Source: Achromobacter seleniivolatilans (GTDB lineage: Bacteria; Pseudomonadota; Gammaproteobacteria; Burkholderiales; Burkholderiaceae_B). From it: a stretch of 64,000 nucleotides of DNA. The position numbers were made by a program, and so were the translations under genes. A model generated the notes under the pieces. That model did no database searches and was not told where the DNA came from. It worked only from the letters and a program-made list of their open reading frames with translations. This document shows, one piece after another, positions 16,560 through 24,641 of the stretch. The stretch covers positions 558,001 to 622,000 of the forward strand of contig NZ_CP132976.1 in assembly GCF_030864005.1 (NCBI RefSeq). Reading direction: 5' to 3'. How positions within the stretch are numbered: the first letter of the stretch is position 1; each line of letters opens with the position of its first letter.

Positions 16560-17177
16560 TCAGGCCGGGTTTTGCTGCGCCAATTCCTGCAAATCGTCCG
16601 GCAGGGTCAGGTCGGGTGCGCCTTGCTGCAATTCGCGCAAAGCCGCCACGGCCTCATCTTGCTGATCGTCCTGCATCAGCGCCCGGATGTGAGCCACTCG
16701 GGCCTCGACGTCTTGCTCGCTGAACGCCACGACCTCGGTAGCAGTGGCGTCGCCGGGTTGGGCAGTGCCGGCAGGCTCGGCCGTAGGCGCAGCCTGAGTG
16801 GGCGCGGCTTCGGCAGCGGGTGCGGCAACGCGTTGGGTGACGGGCGGTGATTGCTTGACGGCCACGGCATCCGTCAGCACGGCGGCGGGCGCGGGCGAGC
16901 GCTCGGCACTTGTGCTGGCTTCATGGGGAGCGGTCAATTGGGCGTTCATATCCGCCATGTCTGCGCTTTCGCGCATGTCGGTCCACGCGAACAGGCCGGC
17001 CACCATCGCAGCGCAGGCCGCAGCAGCCCAGCCAGGATGCCAGCTATGGCCAGCGTGCCAACTGCGTCGCACCGCAGCGTCCAGCTCGGGTGTGTTCCCG
17101 GGTCTGGGCTTGCGGTACAGGGCGCGCAGATCCCGTTCGTCGTCTTCGTCAAAGGGGGGGCGATAGGTAATGCTCAT
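16560..17177 (-). CDS. Hypothetical single-pass membrane protein with Ala/Pro-rich linker
   Basis: 205 residues. ATG at 17177 follows GAGGAG. The N-terminus is acidic then basic (PPFDEDDERDLRALYRKPRP), followed by one hydrophobic segment at about residues 50-66 (WAAAACAAMVAGLFAW), then a long Ala/Pro/Thr-rich stretch, and a helical tail from about residue 145 (VEARVAHIRALMQDDQQDEAVAALRELQQ) resembling a TPR-like helix pair. No known family is recognised. The layout resembles small envelope-spanning proteins with a periplasmic tail. It stands alone between hpaR and radA. Confidence 0.75.
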   Translation of the reverse strand: MSITYRPPFDEDDERDLRALYRKPRPGNTPELDAAVRRSWHAGHSWHPGWAAAACAAMVAGLFAWTDMRESADMADMNAQLTAPHEASTSAERSPAPAAVLTDAVAVKQSPPVTQRVAAPAAEAAPTQAAPTAEPAGTAQPGDATATEVVAFSEQDVEARVAHIRALMQDDQQDEAVAALRELQQGAPDLTLPDDLQELAQQNPA

Positions 17178-17625
17178 GCGCGTACTCCTCGCGCATACGC
17201 CGGGTGGTTGACGTATTCGCGTTTGACCTCTGCGTGCGCCGCGCCGGTTGTCCGGCGATCTCGTCGTGGCTCGGGTCTTGTTCCGGTTTAGGCGGCAAAA
17301 AAAAAGCCGCATGGTGATTGCGCCGCGATTCCCGTTGCTGCGCCCTTGCGGGCGTGTGGCGTTGGGTATGCCGTCCTGGACTGGGCGGTTCGACAATGCG
17401 CTGCACCTGCCGATTATGCGCGATTTGTGGAATTCAAGCAGGTAATTTCTTGAGTTTGCATCGTGTAACGTCAGCGTGTCCCTTTTTATGAAAGCAAAAT
17501 GACAGATTGGTGCGCCAACACGGTGCAAATGCGTCATGGGGATGGGTTATTTGATGCGACGCCTTCGCACGCAGTGCTGCGCAGATCACGCGCTGCATAG
17601 GCGGGTTGCCGGTACACTTTCGCGC
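17178..17625. other. 448-bp gene-free stretch upstream of the hypothetical protein and radA
   Basis: No convincing gene on either strand. At 17292-17310 there is a hairpin GCGGC / GCCGC whose loop is nine A's (nine T's on the minus strand); it is not followed by a T-run and does not look like a terminator. The rest should hold the divergent promoters of the two flanking genes; I see no clear -35/-10 pair. Confidence 0.5.
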
Positions 17626-18987
17626 ATGGCCAAATCCCGAACTGTTTACGTCTGCGCCGACTGCGGCGGCACCACCCCGAAGTGGCAGGGCAAATGCCCG
17701 CATTGCAATGCTTGGAACACCCTTGAAGAAACGGTGGAGTCCTCGTCGCCCGCTGCGGCCGCCCATCGCTACGCACCCTTGGCTTCTGCCAGCCCGGTGC
17801 GCAGCCTGTCTGAAATCGAAGCCCGTGAAACGCCTCGTCAGCCCACGGGGCTGGATGAGTTTGACCGGGTGCTGGGCGGCGGCCTGGTAGCTGGCGCGGT
17901 GGTGCTGATAGGCGGCGACCCTGGCATTGGCAAGTCCACCTTGTTACTTCAAGCGCTGGCGTCGATGTCCCTGACCACCAACGTGTTGTATGTCACAGGC
18001 GAAGAATCCGCCGAACAGGTGGCTCTGCGCGCCCGCCGCCTGGACTTGCAGACCGGCAACGTCAATTTGCTGGCCGAGATCCGGCTGGAAGCCATTCAAG
18101 CGGCCGTTTCCGAGCAAAAGCCCACGGTTGCGGTCATTGACTCGATTCAGACGGTGTATAGCGGTGAACTGAGCGCGGCGCCGGGTTCGGTGTCGCAGGT
18201 GCGCGAATGCGCGGCGCAATTGACGCGTCTGGCCAAGCAGACGGGCATCGCCATCGTCATGATCGGTCACGTAACCAAGGACGGCGCGCTGGCGGGGCCG
18301 CGTGTGCTGGAACACATCGTCGACACGGTGCTGTATTTCGAAGGCGACACGCATTCGTCGTTCCGTCTGGTGCGGGCGTTCAAGAACCGCTTCGGCGCGG
18401 TCAACGAATTGGGCGTCTTTGCAATGACGGACCGCGGCCTGCGCGGCGTGGCGAATCCGTCCGCGCTATTTCTGTCGCAACACGAACAGCAAGTGGCGGG
18501 CTCCTGCGTCATGGCCACGCAAGAGGGCACGCGTCCGCTGCTGGTAGAAATTCAAGCCTTGGTCGACAGTTCTCACGCGCCGAACCCGCGCCGGCTGACC
18601 GTGGGCCTGGAAGGCAACCGGCTGGCGATGTTGCTGGCGGTGCTGCACCGGCATGCCGGGGTATCAACCTTTGATCAGGATGTCTTCGTCAACGCGGTGG
18701 GCGGCGTGCGCATTACAGAACCTGCGGCGGACCTGCCGGTGCTGCTGTCCATCATGTCTTCCCTGCGCGACAAACCACTGCCGCGCGGTCTGATCGCATT
18801 TGGTGAGGTCGGTCTGGCGGGCGAGATCCGGCCCGCGCCGCGTGGTCAGGAACGGCTACGCGAAGCGGCCAAGCTGGGTTTTTCCATTGCGTTGATTCCC
18901 AAGGCCAACGCGCCGCGCCAGCCCATCGAGGGCCTGGAGATCTGGGCGGTGGACCGGCTGGACGCCGCGCTGGATAAATTGCGTTGA
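17626..18987 (+). CDS. radA: DNA repair protein RadA
   Basis: 453 residues. An N-terminal C4 zinc finger (CADCGG ... CPHCNAW, residues about 9-26) is followed by a RecA-like ATPase with Walker A GGDPGIGKST near residue 100, the RadA-specific KNRFG motif near residue 254, and a Lon-protease-like C-terminal domain (FVNAVGGVRI ... GLAGEIRPAPRGQER). It promotes branch migration in recombination. The ATG at 17626 places the zinc finger at the normal distance. Confidence 0.96.
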   Translation: MAKSRTVYVCADCGGTTPKWQGKCPHCNAWNTLEETVESSSPAAAAHRYAPLASASPVRSLSEIEARETPRQPTGLDEFDRVLGGGLVAGAVVLIGGDPGIGKSTLLLQALASMSLTTNVLYVTGEESAEQVALRARRLDLQTGNVNLLAEIRLEAIQAAVSEQKPTVAVIDSIQTVYSGELSAAPGSVSQVRECAAQLTRLAKQTGIAIVMIGHVTKDGALAGPRVLEHIVDTVLYFEGDTHSSFRLVRAFKNRFGAVNELGVFAMTDRGLRGVANPSALFLSQHEQQVAGSCVMATQEGTRPLLVEIQALVDSSHAPNPRRLTVGLEGNRLAMLLAVLHRHAGVSTFDQDVFVNAVGGVRITEPAADLPVLLSIMSSLRDKPLPRGLIAFGEVGLAGEIRPAPRGQERLREAAKLGFSIALIPKANAPRQPIEGLEIWAVDRLDAALDKLR

Positions 18988-19082
18988 CCCCACGGCCAGC
19001 TCTGGCTCGTGGCGGTTTTCATCTCTGAAATTCTTTTCTTGATTGCCTGCGCGACACAACGCCAGGCGTGCTGGAGCAAGAC

Positions 19083-19862
19083 GTGAGTCTGTATGTAATT
19101 GCCGTGTGCCTGGCCGCCGGCGGTCTGATTGGCTTCATGGGTGGCGCGCTTGGCATCGGCGGCGGCCTGATCGCCATTCCCGCGCTGGTGTTGCTGATGG
19201 GGATGTCGCAGCAACTGGCGCAAGGCACCGCGTTGATCATGGTGCTGCCCGCCATCACCATGGCGGTGCGCAAGTACAACCAGCAGACACGTATCGATAG
19301 GCGTGTCGCCTTGGCGGGCGCGGCGGGCGCAGTCGTGTTCACGTGGGTCGGTGCGCGGCTGGCGCTGGGCATCGATTCCAGCATCCTGCGTCAGAGCTTT
19401 GCGGTATTTCTGTTCTTCATCGCGCTGTTCTATGTCTGGCAGACATGGCGCGCATCGCGCCCTGCGGCCCGTCACCAGCATAAGGACAAGCGTCCCGCGC
19501 CTGTATTCACGCCGCGCCTTGCTACGCTGCTGGGCATCCTGTGCGGAACCTTGGGCGGATTCTTTGGCGTTGGCGGCGCAGTGCTGGCCGTGCCCATCAT
19601 CACGTCGGTCTTCCGTCTGCCGCAAACGACTGCGCAAGCGCTGGCGTTGAGCATGGTCATTCCAGGCTCGACCATCGCGCTCATCACGTACGCATGGGCA
19701 GGCCAGGCCAACTGGACGGTCGGCTTGCCGCTAGCCATTGGCAGTCTGCTCTTCGTGCCTGTAGGCGTGCGTCTGGCGTACCGCCTTCCCGAACGAAAGC
19801 TGAGAGCCTGCTTCGCGCTCATGCTGTTCGCTACCGTCGCGTTATTGGCCTTCGAGGCGTAG
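19083..19862 (+). CDS. TauE/SafE family sulfite-exporter-like membrane protein
   Basis: 259 residues from GTG at 19083, which has GGAG at proper spacing; a GTG at 19068 is an alternative. About eight hydrophobic helices in two repeats: GFMGGALGIGGGLIAIPAL and later LGGFFGVGGAVLAVPIIT, the paired glycine-rich signatures of TauE/SafE (DUF81). Members export sulfite, sulfoacetate or other anions, but the substrate here is unknown. It starts 95 bp after radA. Confidence 0.88.
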   Translation: MSLYVIAVCLAAGGLIGFMGGALGIGGGLIAIPALVLLMGMSQQLAQGTALIMVLPAITMAVRKYNQQTRIDRRVALAGAAGAVVFTWVGARLALGIDSSILRQSFAVFLFFIALFYVWQTWRASRPAARHQHKDKRPAPVFTPRLATLLGILCGTLGGFFGVGGAVLAVPIITSVFRLPQTTAQALALSMVIPGSTIALITYAWAGQANWTVGLPLAIGSLLFVPVGVRLAYRLPERKLRACFALMLFATVALLAFEA

Positions 19863-20002
19863 TGCTGTTATTGCCACTTCATGCGGGCGCTCGCTGGCCA
19901 AGCTTGTATAGGATGACGAATCGAGCTGCGCCCTGCAAACGGTGATACCGGTATGCGACGACAACCGCAAGGTTTTGCAACCGTCTTGGGGCGTTAGTAT
20001 TC

Positions 20003-20021
20003 CATACCCGTATCGGGTATG
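20003..20021. promoter_or_regulatory. Perfect palindromic operator of the toxin-antitoxin operon
   Basis: Arms CATACCCG and CGGGTATG with a TAT centre, ending 19 bp before the toxin start. Autoregulation through a palindrome at the promoter is usual for type II toxin-antitoxin pairs whose antitoxin has a helix-turn-helix domain. Confidence 0.7.
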
Positions 20022-20040
20022 ATTTCGGAGTGCGTACGTA

Positions 20041-20424
20041 ATGAAATCCTTTAAGCGCAAGAATTTCGCCCGATGGCAAAGGAGCGAGAATTTGCCCGAC
20101 GCCAGCTTGTGCGAGGCGCTTCAAGAGATGGAACATGGCCTGATCAATGCAGACCTCGGAGGTTCCCTTTACAAGAAGCGAATCGCTCGTGCGGGCGGCG
20201 GTAAGCGAGACGCTTATCGCGCTTTGTTGTCTGCACGGATTGGTAGCCGTTACGTGTTTCTGCATGGGTTTTCCAAGAGCGCCAAAGACGGCATTTCAGA
20301 GGACGAAAGACGGGCCCTGCAATTCGCTGGCAGAGTGTTCCTGGAATTGTCTGCAGAAGGGCTGTCCACGGCGGTACGGATTGGTGTTCTATCGGAGGTA
20401 AGTTGTGGCGAGCAAAATCATTGA
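20041..20424 (+). CDS. Type II toxin, RelE-family (PF06296-like)
   Basis: 127 residues. The motifs MKSFKRKNFARWQR, SLYKKRIARAGGGKRDAYRALL and YVFLHGFSKSAKDGIS are typical of the RelE/HigB-like family of COG4737: a small basic protein with a conserved YKKRIAR / FLHGF core. Members are thought to cut or block ribosome-bound mRNA. It precedes the antitoxin gene (HigBA-like order) and overlaps it by 20 bp, so both proteins come from one message. The tail from about residue 100 overlaps the antitoxin start. Confidence 0.82.
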   Translation: MKSFKRKNFARWQRSENLPDASLCEALQEMEHGLINADLGGSLYKKRIARAGGGKRDAYRALLSARIGSRYVFLHGFSKSAKDGISEDERRALQFAGRVFLELSAEGLSTAVRIGVLSEVSCGEQNH

Positions 20425-20710
20425 ATCCCTGCGTGACGATCTGACTGCGCTGCACGATGCCGGCGTGGTTGGAAAAGTGACGATGCGCGAGTTCGACGCT
20501 ATTTGCCCGCCGCCGGTACGAAAGTTCAGCCCAACCGACATCAAGCACTTGCGCGAAAAGCTGCAATTCAGTCAACCCGTGTTCGCGCTATATCTGCATA
20601 CGACGGCGTCCACAGTGCGCAAATGGGAGCAGGGCGAGACCCAGCCTACAGGTCCGGCGCTGAAATTGTTGAACATCATTGCCGACAAGGGCTTGCAGGC
20701 GATTGTCTGA
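20405..20710 (+). CDS. Type II antitoxin with helix-turn-helix domain (HigA/NadS-like)
   Basis: 101 residues with a GTG start preceded by GGAGGT. The C-terminal half is a Cro/C1-type helix-turn-helix: IKHLREKLQFSQPVFALYLHTTASTVRKWEQGETQPTG in order, then LKLLNIIADKGL. The N-terminal half contacts the toxin in related systems. It is translated within the toxin reading frame's end. It is expected to bind the palindrome at 20003-20021 and repress the operon. Confidence 0.85.
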   Translation: MASKIIESLRDDLTALHDAGVVGKVTMREFDAICPPPVRKFSPTDIKHLREKLQFSQPVFALYLHTTASTVRKWEQGETQPTGPALKLLNIIADKGLQAIV

Positions 20711-20905
20711 TGACGGCGCTACGCGGCCCGCAGTCACAGCAACCCACAGCGCGCCAGGTATGACGAGTCGTTAGCGGCAGAAAGTTTGTGGTTCCGCATT
20801 GAACCTTCCAGGTGGTCCGGCTTCCAACGGAGTACGGGGTAAGCGGCGATGTTGCCGCCCCGCGTCGGAAAGGCTTCTGGCCTTATACATTTAGGAGTTC
20901 ATGAA

Positions 20906-21145
20906 ATGACGACTCACTCCCGTATTGCTGCGTTCTTATCCACCTCGGCCTTATGCCTCGGTCTTGCTGCTGCGCCTTCTGCGTTTGCGGCGGGCGCCGA
21001 TGCCACAGCCAAGGCGGGTGAAACCAAGACCCAAGCGCAGCACAAGCATCACAAGTCTGACAAGTCGTCCGCCAAGCAGGGGACAGGCAAGTCGGATCAC
21101 GCAGCAAAGATGGACAAGTCCGGCGCCACGACGCCGGCAAAGTAG
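20906..21145 (+). CDS. Small exported His/Lys-rich protein
   Basis: 79 residues. ATG at 20906 follows GGAG; an ATG at 20901 is closed at once by a stop. Residues 1-28 are a signal peptide ending SAFA. The mature part, about 50 residues, is Lys, His, Ala and Ser rich (QHKHHKSDKSS), with no cysteine and no folded domain apparent. It looks like the small basic exported proteins sometimes called acid-shock or metal-buffering proteins, but homology cannot be shown here. A strong terminator follows at 21217. Confidence 0.7.
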   Translation: MTTHSRIAAFLSTSALCLGLAAAPSAFAAGADATAKAGETKTQAQHKHHKSDKSSAKQGTGKSDHAAKMDKSGATTPAK

Positions 21146-21216
21146 GCAGGGGCTGAGAAGCCCTGAGTAGTTCCTTTGCAAGAAGACTTGCGGTCCCGCG
21201 GGGAGCGTAAAGTCGA

Positions 21217-21249
21217 AAGCCTCTCGGTATGGGCACCGAGAGGCTTTTT
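21217..21249 (+). terminator. Intrinsic terminator of the small exported protein gene
   Basis: Stem AAGCCTCTCGGT / ACCGAGAGGCTT, 12 bp perfect, 6-base loop, ending in five T's. It also faces the convergent 2-hydroxyacid dehydrogenase gene. Confidence 0.85.
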
Positions 21250-21309
21250 CATTTCTGGATCAGACGCTTTTGCGCGCAGCCGCAAGCGCGGCTGAGGCAA
21301 GGCGCGGGC

Positions 21310-22266
21310 TTACTCCACCGGCGTGATGACGTGGCCGGTTTCGAAATAGGCTCGTAGATTGTCCAGCATCAGGTTTTCCATGCCCAGGCGTGTTTCAAGC
21401 GTTGCGCTGCCGATGTGCGGCAAGATCACGGCGTTGTCGCTCTTGATGAGAGCCTCGGGTACCTTGGGTTCGTGCTCGAATACGTCAAGCGCTGCGCAAC
21501 CCAGCTTGCCGGCTTCCAGCGCCGCGACCAGCGCGGTTTCGTCGATGACCGGACCACGCGCGATGTTGACGATGATGCCCTTGGGGCCCAAGGCTTCCAG
21601 GACTTCTTGGTTGACCAGATGGCGTGTGCTGGGGCCTCCCACGGTGGCGACGATCAGGAAATCGGCCCACTTGGCCAGATCCGTCAGCGACGCTTCGTAG
21701 CCGTAAGCGATGTCATCACGCTTGCGCCGGTTGTGATAGCGCACATCCATATCGAAACCCGTGCCGCGTTTGGCAATGGCTTCGCCAATGCGGCCCAGAC
21801 CCACAATGCCCAGCTTCTTGCCGCTGACGCGCAGGCCCAGCGGAATGCTGCCGTGAACCTGGCCCCATTGCCCAGCGCGCACGAAACGTTCGCCCTGGCC
21901 CATACGCCGAGCGCCGGCGATCAGCAGGCCCCAGGCCAGATCCGCCACGCAGTCCGTCAAGACGTCAGGAGTATTGCTGACCTGCACGCCACGCTTATGG
22001 GCGGCCTCGACGTCGATGGTTTCATAACCCACGCCCCAGCTGCAAATGGCTTTCAGGTCGGGCAGCGCGTTGATCAGTTCGGCATTGGCGCCGTAGTTGG
22101 CCGACGTGACGACGGCCGTAATGCCCTTGCCGTGTTCGGCCAGCGCGGCCTTGCGGTCGGGAAATTTCCACAGCTCAACTACGTCATAGCGGTCTGCAAG
22201 GCTTTTGTTGGCGGTAGGGGAGCCGGCCAGCGAGCCGACCTGGATGATGCGATGCTTAGTGGTCAT
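21310..22266 (-). CDS. NAD-dependent D-2-hydroxyacid dehydrogenase
   Basis: 318 residues from ATG at 22266 (an ATG at 22299 would add 11 residues; neither has a clear ribosome site). The Rossmann motif GIVGLGRIGEAIA is central, and the catalytic trio is visible as the Arg in NIARGPVIDE, the Glu in FEHEPKVPE and the His in LPHIGSATLE. The family reduces glyoxylate, hydroxypyruvate or similar 2-keto acids. It is next to Bug proteins, a GarL-like aldolase and a DapA-like lyase. Inference: it may reduce tartronate semialdehyde or a related acid made by the island. Confidence 0.87.
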   Translation of the reverse strand: MTTKHRIIQVGSLAGSPTANKSLADRYDVVELWKFPDRKAALAEHGKGITAVVTSANYGANAELINALPDLKAICSWGVGYETIDVEAAHKRGVQVSNTPDVLTDCVADLAWGLLIAGARRMGQGERFVRAGQWGQVHGSIPLGLRVSGKKLGIVGLGRIGEAIAKRGTGFDMDVRYHNRRKRDDIAYGYEASLTDLAKWADFLIVATVGGPSTRHLVNQEVLEALGPKGIIVNIARGPVIDETALVAALEAGKLGCAALDVFEHEPKVPEALIKSDNAVILPHIGSATLETRLGMENLMLDNLRAYFETGHVITPVE

Positions 22267-22303
22267 GTTGTCGTACGAGTGGGTGGCGAAAACGATCATG
22301 CTA

Positions 22304-22325
22304 CTTGATTCAACCTTGAATCAAG
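22304..22325. promoter_or_regulatory. Perfect 10-bp-arm palindrome upstream of the 2-hydroxyacid dehydrogenase
   Basis: Arms CTTGATTCAA and TTGAATCAAG with CC at the centre. No T-run follows, so it is not a terminator. The CTTG/CAAG ends match those of the palindromes at 24543 and 24574, which suggests one regulator, perhaps the FadR-type protein at 25675. Confidence 0.55.
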
Positions 22326-22359
22326 CTGAGGGGATGCCCGCAGCCATCCCCTCATTTGC

Positions 22360-23331
22360 TTATTCCAACTGGATGTTCGCTTTCTGGATCACATCCTTCC
22401 AACGCTTGACCTCGCCTTGTTGAAACGCGGTGAACTGCTGCGGCGTATTGGCCACGACTTCAAAGCCCAGCCCTTGCAACGTTTGTTCCGTCTTCGGGTC
22501 GCGCAGCGCGGTTTGCAAGGCTTTGGACAGCTGTTGCACCACCGCGTCGGGCGTGCCCTTTGGTACGGCGAAACCTTGCCAGGAATACACCACCATATCT
22601 TTGATGCCCGATTCGCCCAGCGTCGGCACGTTGGGCAGATCTGCCGCGCGCGCGTCGCCGGTGATAGCCAGCGCCTTCAGCTTGCCGGCCTTGATGTGGT
22701 TTTGCACCGCGCCCAGATTCTGGAAGGACACATTGACCTGTCCGCCGATCAGGTCGGCAATCGCGGCGCCGCCGCCTTTGTACGGGACGTCCACGCCTGT
22801 GCTGTCCGTGCGTTGGCGGAACAGCACTGCGGACAAGTGATCCGATGAACCCGTGCCGGAAGAGGCGTAGGACACGGTGCCCGGGTTCTTCTTCGCATAG
22901 GCCACCAATTCCGCTACGGTGCTGGCGGGAAACGTGGGGGCGGCGACCAGCACATTGGGGTTGCGCACCGCTTGCGTCAGATACGTGAAATCTTTGCTGG
23001 GGTTGTAGGAAAGATTTTTGTAGAGCGCCTCGTTGATGGCAAACGTGCCGATCGAGCCGACCATCATGGTGTAGCCGTCCGCGGTGCTGCGCGCCAGAGC
23101 CTGCGCACCAATGGCGCTGTTGGCGCCAGGTTTGTTCTCGACCACGAAGGTCTGCCCCAAGATCTTTGACAGGGCGGGCGTGACGGACCGCGCAGTAATG
23201 TCGGACGACCCGCCCGGCACAAAGGGAACGATCATCGTGACCGGTTTTTCAGGGTAGCCGGCAGCATGCGCAACCGGCACGGCAAGCAGTACGGCGCCTG
23301 CGGCGGCCACCGCGCTGATGAGTTTATTCAT
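22360..23331 (-). CDS. Bug family tripartite-tricarboxylate-type solute-binding protein
   Basis: 323 residues. A signal peptide ends VAHA at residue 23, then the mature start GYPEKPVTMIVPFVPGGSSD is the Bug signature, followed by VVENKPGANSAIGA and VDVPYKGGGAAIADLIGGQV. Bug proteins bind carboxylates in the periplasm and deliver them to TctAB-type carriers or act as sensors. No membrane transporter genes are nearby. It lies 74 bp after another Bug gene in the same direction, probably in the same transcription unit. Confidence 0.93.
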   Translation of the reverse strand: MNKLISAVAAAGAVLLAVPVAHAAGYPEKPVTMIVPFVPGGSSDITARSVTPALSKILGQTFVVENKPGANSAIGAQALARSTADGYTMMVGSIGTFAINEALYKNLSYNPSKDFTYLTQAVRNPNVLVAAPTFPASTVAELVAYAKKNPGTVSYASSGTGSSDHLSAVLFRQRTDSTGVDVPYKGGGAAIADLIGGQVNVSFQNLGAVQNHIKAGKLKALAITGDARAADLPNVPTLGESGIKDMVVYSWQGFAVPKGTPDAVVQQLSKALQTALRDPKTEQTLQGLGFEVVANTPQQFTAFQQGEVKRWKDVIQKANIQLE

Positions 23332-23405
23332 GTTGTCTCCTGGTTCGCGTGATGTTGAAGAACCCGCCGCCCACGCGTTGCGGGCGGGCCCGTATCGGCG
23401 TCAGG

Positions 23406-24419
23406 TCAGTCGACCTTGGCGCCGGATGTCTTCACGACCGCTGCCCACTTGACGGTTTCTTGCGCCATGAACTGCTTGAATTGCGTGGGGGTGTTGCCCG
23501 ATGGCGTGGCGCCCTGGGCTTGCAACTGGGCGCGCACGGCCTCTTGCTGCAAGGCGGCCGACACGTCGCGCTGGATTTTTTCTACGATTTGGGGCGGCGT
23601 GCCTGCCGGCGCCAACAGGCCGAACCAGCTGGATGCCTCGTATCCCTTCACGCCGGATTCAGCCAGTGTTGGCACGTCGGGCAAAGCGGGTGAGCGCGCC
23701 GCGGTAGTGACCGCCAGGGGCCGCAACTTCCCGCCTTTGATAAAACCCATGGAGGACGGCAGATTGTCGAAGATCAGATCGGCCGAACCGGCCATCACGT
23801 CGGTCAATGCCGGGCTGCTGCCCTTGTAGGGCACGTGCGTCATGCGAGTGCCCGTCATGGTCTGGAACAGTTCGCCTGACAGATGCGTGGATGTCCCGTT
23901 GCCGGTGGACGCCATGTTGACACTGCCGGGATTGGCCTTCAGATACTTGATCAGGTCCGCCACAGTGCGGATGCCATGCTTGTCCGCAAATTTGGGATTC
24001 AGCTCAAGAATGTTCGGCACCGGGATGACGAGCGTCACCGGCACGAAATCCTTGACCGGGTCATACGGCAGCTTGGCGTAAACGGATTGGTTGATGGCAT
24101 GTGTGCTGACTGTGCCCATCAGCAAGGTGTAGCCATCGGCGGTTGCGCGCGCAGCTTCTGCCGTGCCCACATTGCCGCCCGCGCCTGCCTTGTTGTCCAC
24201 CACGACTGCCTTGTTCCAGCTCTTGCCCAGTTCCGCAGCCACGATTCTTGCCGCGATGTCGGCAGTGCCGCCGGCGGGGAAGGGCACGATGATCTTCACG
24301 TCTCGTTCAGGATAGTCGGCCAGTGCCGGTGCTGCAGATAGCAGAAAGGCCGTGGCCGTCAACGCGGACATGATGGCGGCGGCCGCGATCCTACGGCCTC
24401 GCACAGGGGCTGCATTCAT
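23406..24419 (-). CDS. Bug family solute-binding protein
   Basis: 337 residues from ATG at 24419, which has GAGGAGA just upstream. The N-terminus has a long signal peptide ending ALA, then [42 protein letters not shown] and [21 protein letters not shown], all Bug blocks. It is about 40% similar by eye to the neighbour at 22360, so the two look like paralogues. It is divergent from the DapA-like gene, and the two share a control region with two palindromes. Confidence 0.93.
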   Translation of the reverse strand: MNAAPVRGRRIAAAAIMSALTATAFLLSAAPALADYPERDVKIIVPFPAGGTADIAARIVAAELGKSWNKAVVVDNKAGAGGNVGTAEAARATADGYTLLMGTVSTHAINQSVYAKLPYDPVKDFVPVTLVIPVPNILELNPKFADKHGIRTVADLIKYLKANPGSVNMASTGNGTSTHLSGELFQTMTGTRMTHVPYKGSSPALTDVMAGSADLIFDNLPSSMGFIKGGKLRPLAVTTAARSPALPDVPTLAESGVKGYEASSWFGLLAPAGTPPQIVEKIQRDVSAALQQEAVRAQLQAQGATPSGNTPTQFKQFMAQETVKWAAVVKTSGAKVD

Positions 24420-24542
24420 GAATTCTGTCTCCTCGGTGTGCGCGTGGCCGCGCATCGTTTGTGGGGATACCGCGCCCCTGGCATGGCCCGAGGCTTGAAG
24501 CCGCTGGCGCTTATCGCAACCCGCGTTGTGATGCCTTTTTTG

Positions 24543-24591
24543 CTTGTCAAACAAATATAGGTATTGAGAATTCACTTGTCAACCAAGTATA
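24543..24591. promoter_or_regulatory. Two near-identical palindromic operators in the divergent Bug / DapA-like promoter region
   Basis: Two 17-bp copies, 24543-24559 and 24575-24591, differ at two positions and are 32 bp apart, about three helical turns. The first holds TTGT-CAA-ACAA, the second the perfect palindrome ACTTG-TCAAC-CAAGT (24574-24588). Spacing and symmetry suit a dimeric GntR/FadR-type repressor; the regulator gene is at 25675. Confidence 0.65.
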
Positions 24592-24641
24592 CTTTTTTCA
24601 CCTTACTCATCTGACAACTGGATCAGCCAGGAGCTCCGTCC

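Noticed and set aside
17292-17310. Hairpin with nine-A loop as a terminator
   Set aside because: The A/T run is inside the loop and not after the stem on either strand.
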